Source of the DNA: Chloroflexota bacterium
GTDB taxonomy: Bacteria; Chloroflexota; UBA11872
Direction of reading: 5' to 3'
DNA length: 14,360 nucleotides
NCBI GenBank assembly: GCA_028875175.1
Contig: JAPPFO010000036.1
Location: forward strand, 1 to 14,360
Position 1 is the stretch's first letter. Each line of letters opens with the position of its first letter. Both the position numbers and the translations under genes were made by a program. This document shows positions 13,967-14,360 of this stretch, piece after piece. The notes below the pieces were generated by a model, which saw only the letters and a program-made list of their open reading frames with translations, was not told the DNA's origin and ran no database searches.

Positions 13967-14360
13967 CTAGAGCGCCCCGGCGGCCCAGCGAATGCCGCGG
14001 TGCAGCACCGTGCGGAAGCCTGGGTCGGCGTAGGCGTCGTTGTCGTGACCGGACTGGAAGCAGAACACGCGGGACTTCCCAAACTGCCGCGTCCAGGCCA
14101 GCGTCCGCATGCTGAGCGCGTGATCGGTGGTCAGCAGGACGCGGCTGCCTTCATCGGCGCTGGACATCGTGTAGGTCTCATCCGGCAGCTCCCAGTCGGC
14201 CAGGCCGGCGGTGATGGGATGGGCCGGATCGGCCACGTGCACGGGAACCCGCTGGTCCATGTGGTAGCCGAACGTCCGCTCGTCGATTCCGCAAATCTCG
14301 GACCAACGCGGCCACTCTGGGAAGGCCAGGATGGCGTGGTGCAGGACCACGATGCCCTGC
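13967..14360 (-). CDS. ThuA-like domain protein, N-terminus beyond the window
   Basis: The C-terminal part of a trehalose-utilization (ThuA)-like protein, which has a class I glutamine-amidotransferase-like fold. The frame runs open through position 14360 and reads QGIVVLHHAILAFPEW at the edge, so the true start lies outside. Recognisable are VLHHAI, the FGYHM loop, HPITAGLADWELPDETYTM and the ending QSGHDNDAYADPGFRTVLHRGIRWAAG. The family typically spans about 210-250 aa; about 130 are seen here. ThuA proteins occur beside sugar dehydrogenases and are linked to disaccharide or keto-sugar use, but the reaction is not settled. It is first in the short operon with the zinc-free MDR dehydrogenase. 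Confidence 0.88.
   Translation of the reverse strand, partial: QGIVVLHHAILAFPEWPRWSEICGIDERTFGYHMDQRVPVHVADPAHPITAGLADWELPDETYTMSSADEGSRVLLTTDHALSMRTLAWTRQFGKSRVFCFQSGHDNDAYADPGFRTVLHRGIRWAAGAL

Noticed and set aside
12945..13970. 341-aa plus-strand frame opposite the MDR gene
   Set aside because: Antisense of a gene with an intact nucleotide-binding motif and a perfect ribosome site.
1..14360. CRISPR array, tRNA or rRNA genes
   Set aside because: No regular repeat-spacer series and no cloverleaf or rRNA-like segment was recognised on reading both strands.

Overview
This is a GC-rich bacterial window (low-AT codons, frequent GTG/TTG starts, long spurious ORFs on the strand opposite real genes). 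The content is a fused membrane spermidine-synthase-like protein, GH29 and GH78 glycosidase genes, a phytanoyl-CoA-dioxygenase family enzyme, SDR and MDR oxidoreductases, a ThuA-like protein and a VapBC pair. That mix is typical of Chloroflexota of the marine, SAR202-like or sponge-associated kind. This is an inference from gene content only; no rRNA or other marker gene is present.

Layout. Positions 1-145 hold no gene but carry a 17-bp direct repeat that may be an IS end. Minus strand 146-3313: a GTG-started 800-aa membrane protein whose C-terminal tail is encoded by a palindromic repeat, then a GH78 rhamnosidase gene reduced to its N-terminal domain. A plus-strand pcm (isoaspartate repair) diverges from it and meets a cytosolic alpha-L-fucosidase (4116-5324, minus) head-on. 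Plus strand 5585-6896 is a small-gene island: VapB and VapC, a YdeI/OmpD-associated (OmdA)-like protein, and a HigA-type antitoxin without its HigB. VapB and HigA each have an inverted repeat at the promoter that could be an autoregulatory operator. Minus strand 6919-11861: MgtE magnesium transporter, SDR, EEP-family hydrolase, a divergent nucleotidyltransferase-like protein, and a PhyH-family dioxygenase. Minus strand 11994-12836: three tandem paralogous micro-genes. Minus strand 12963-14360: a zinc-free MDR dehydrogenase and a ThuA-like protein cut by the window edge, probably one operon.

The most unusual part is the array of three paralogous 61-63-aa secreted peptides. Each has a twin-arginine signal, a Cys at the predicted processing site, a strictly kept RDDPFP-x-x-DP motif and a terminal CGN...C pair. 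Each also has its own near-consensus promoter with exactly 17 bp between the -35 and -10 boxes. Sequence outside the genes is also shared, so the units were duplicated together with their promoters. I do not recognise the family. The other genes look like accessory carbohydrate/secondary metabolism and stress or defence cargo rather than one pathway. The PhyH, MDR, ThuA, GH29 and GH78 genes fit breakdown of sugars or sponge/algal organic matter.
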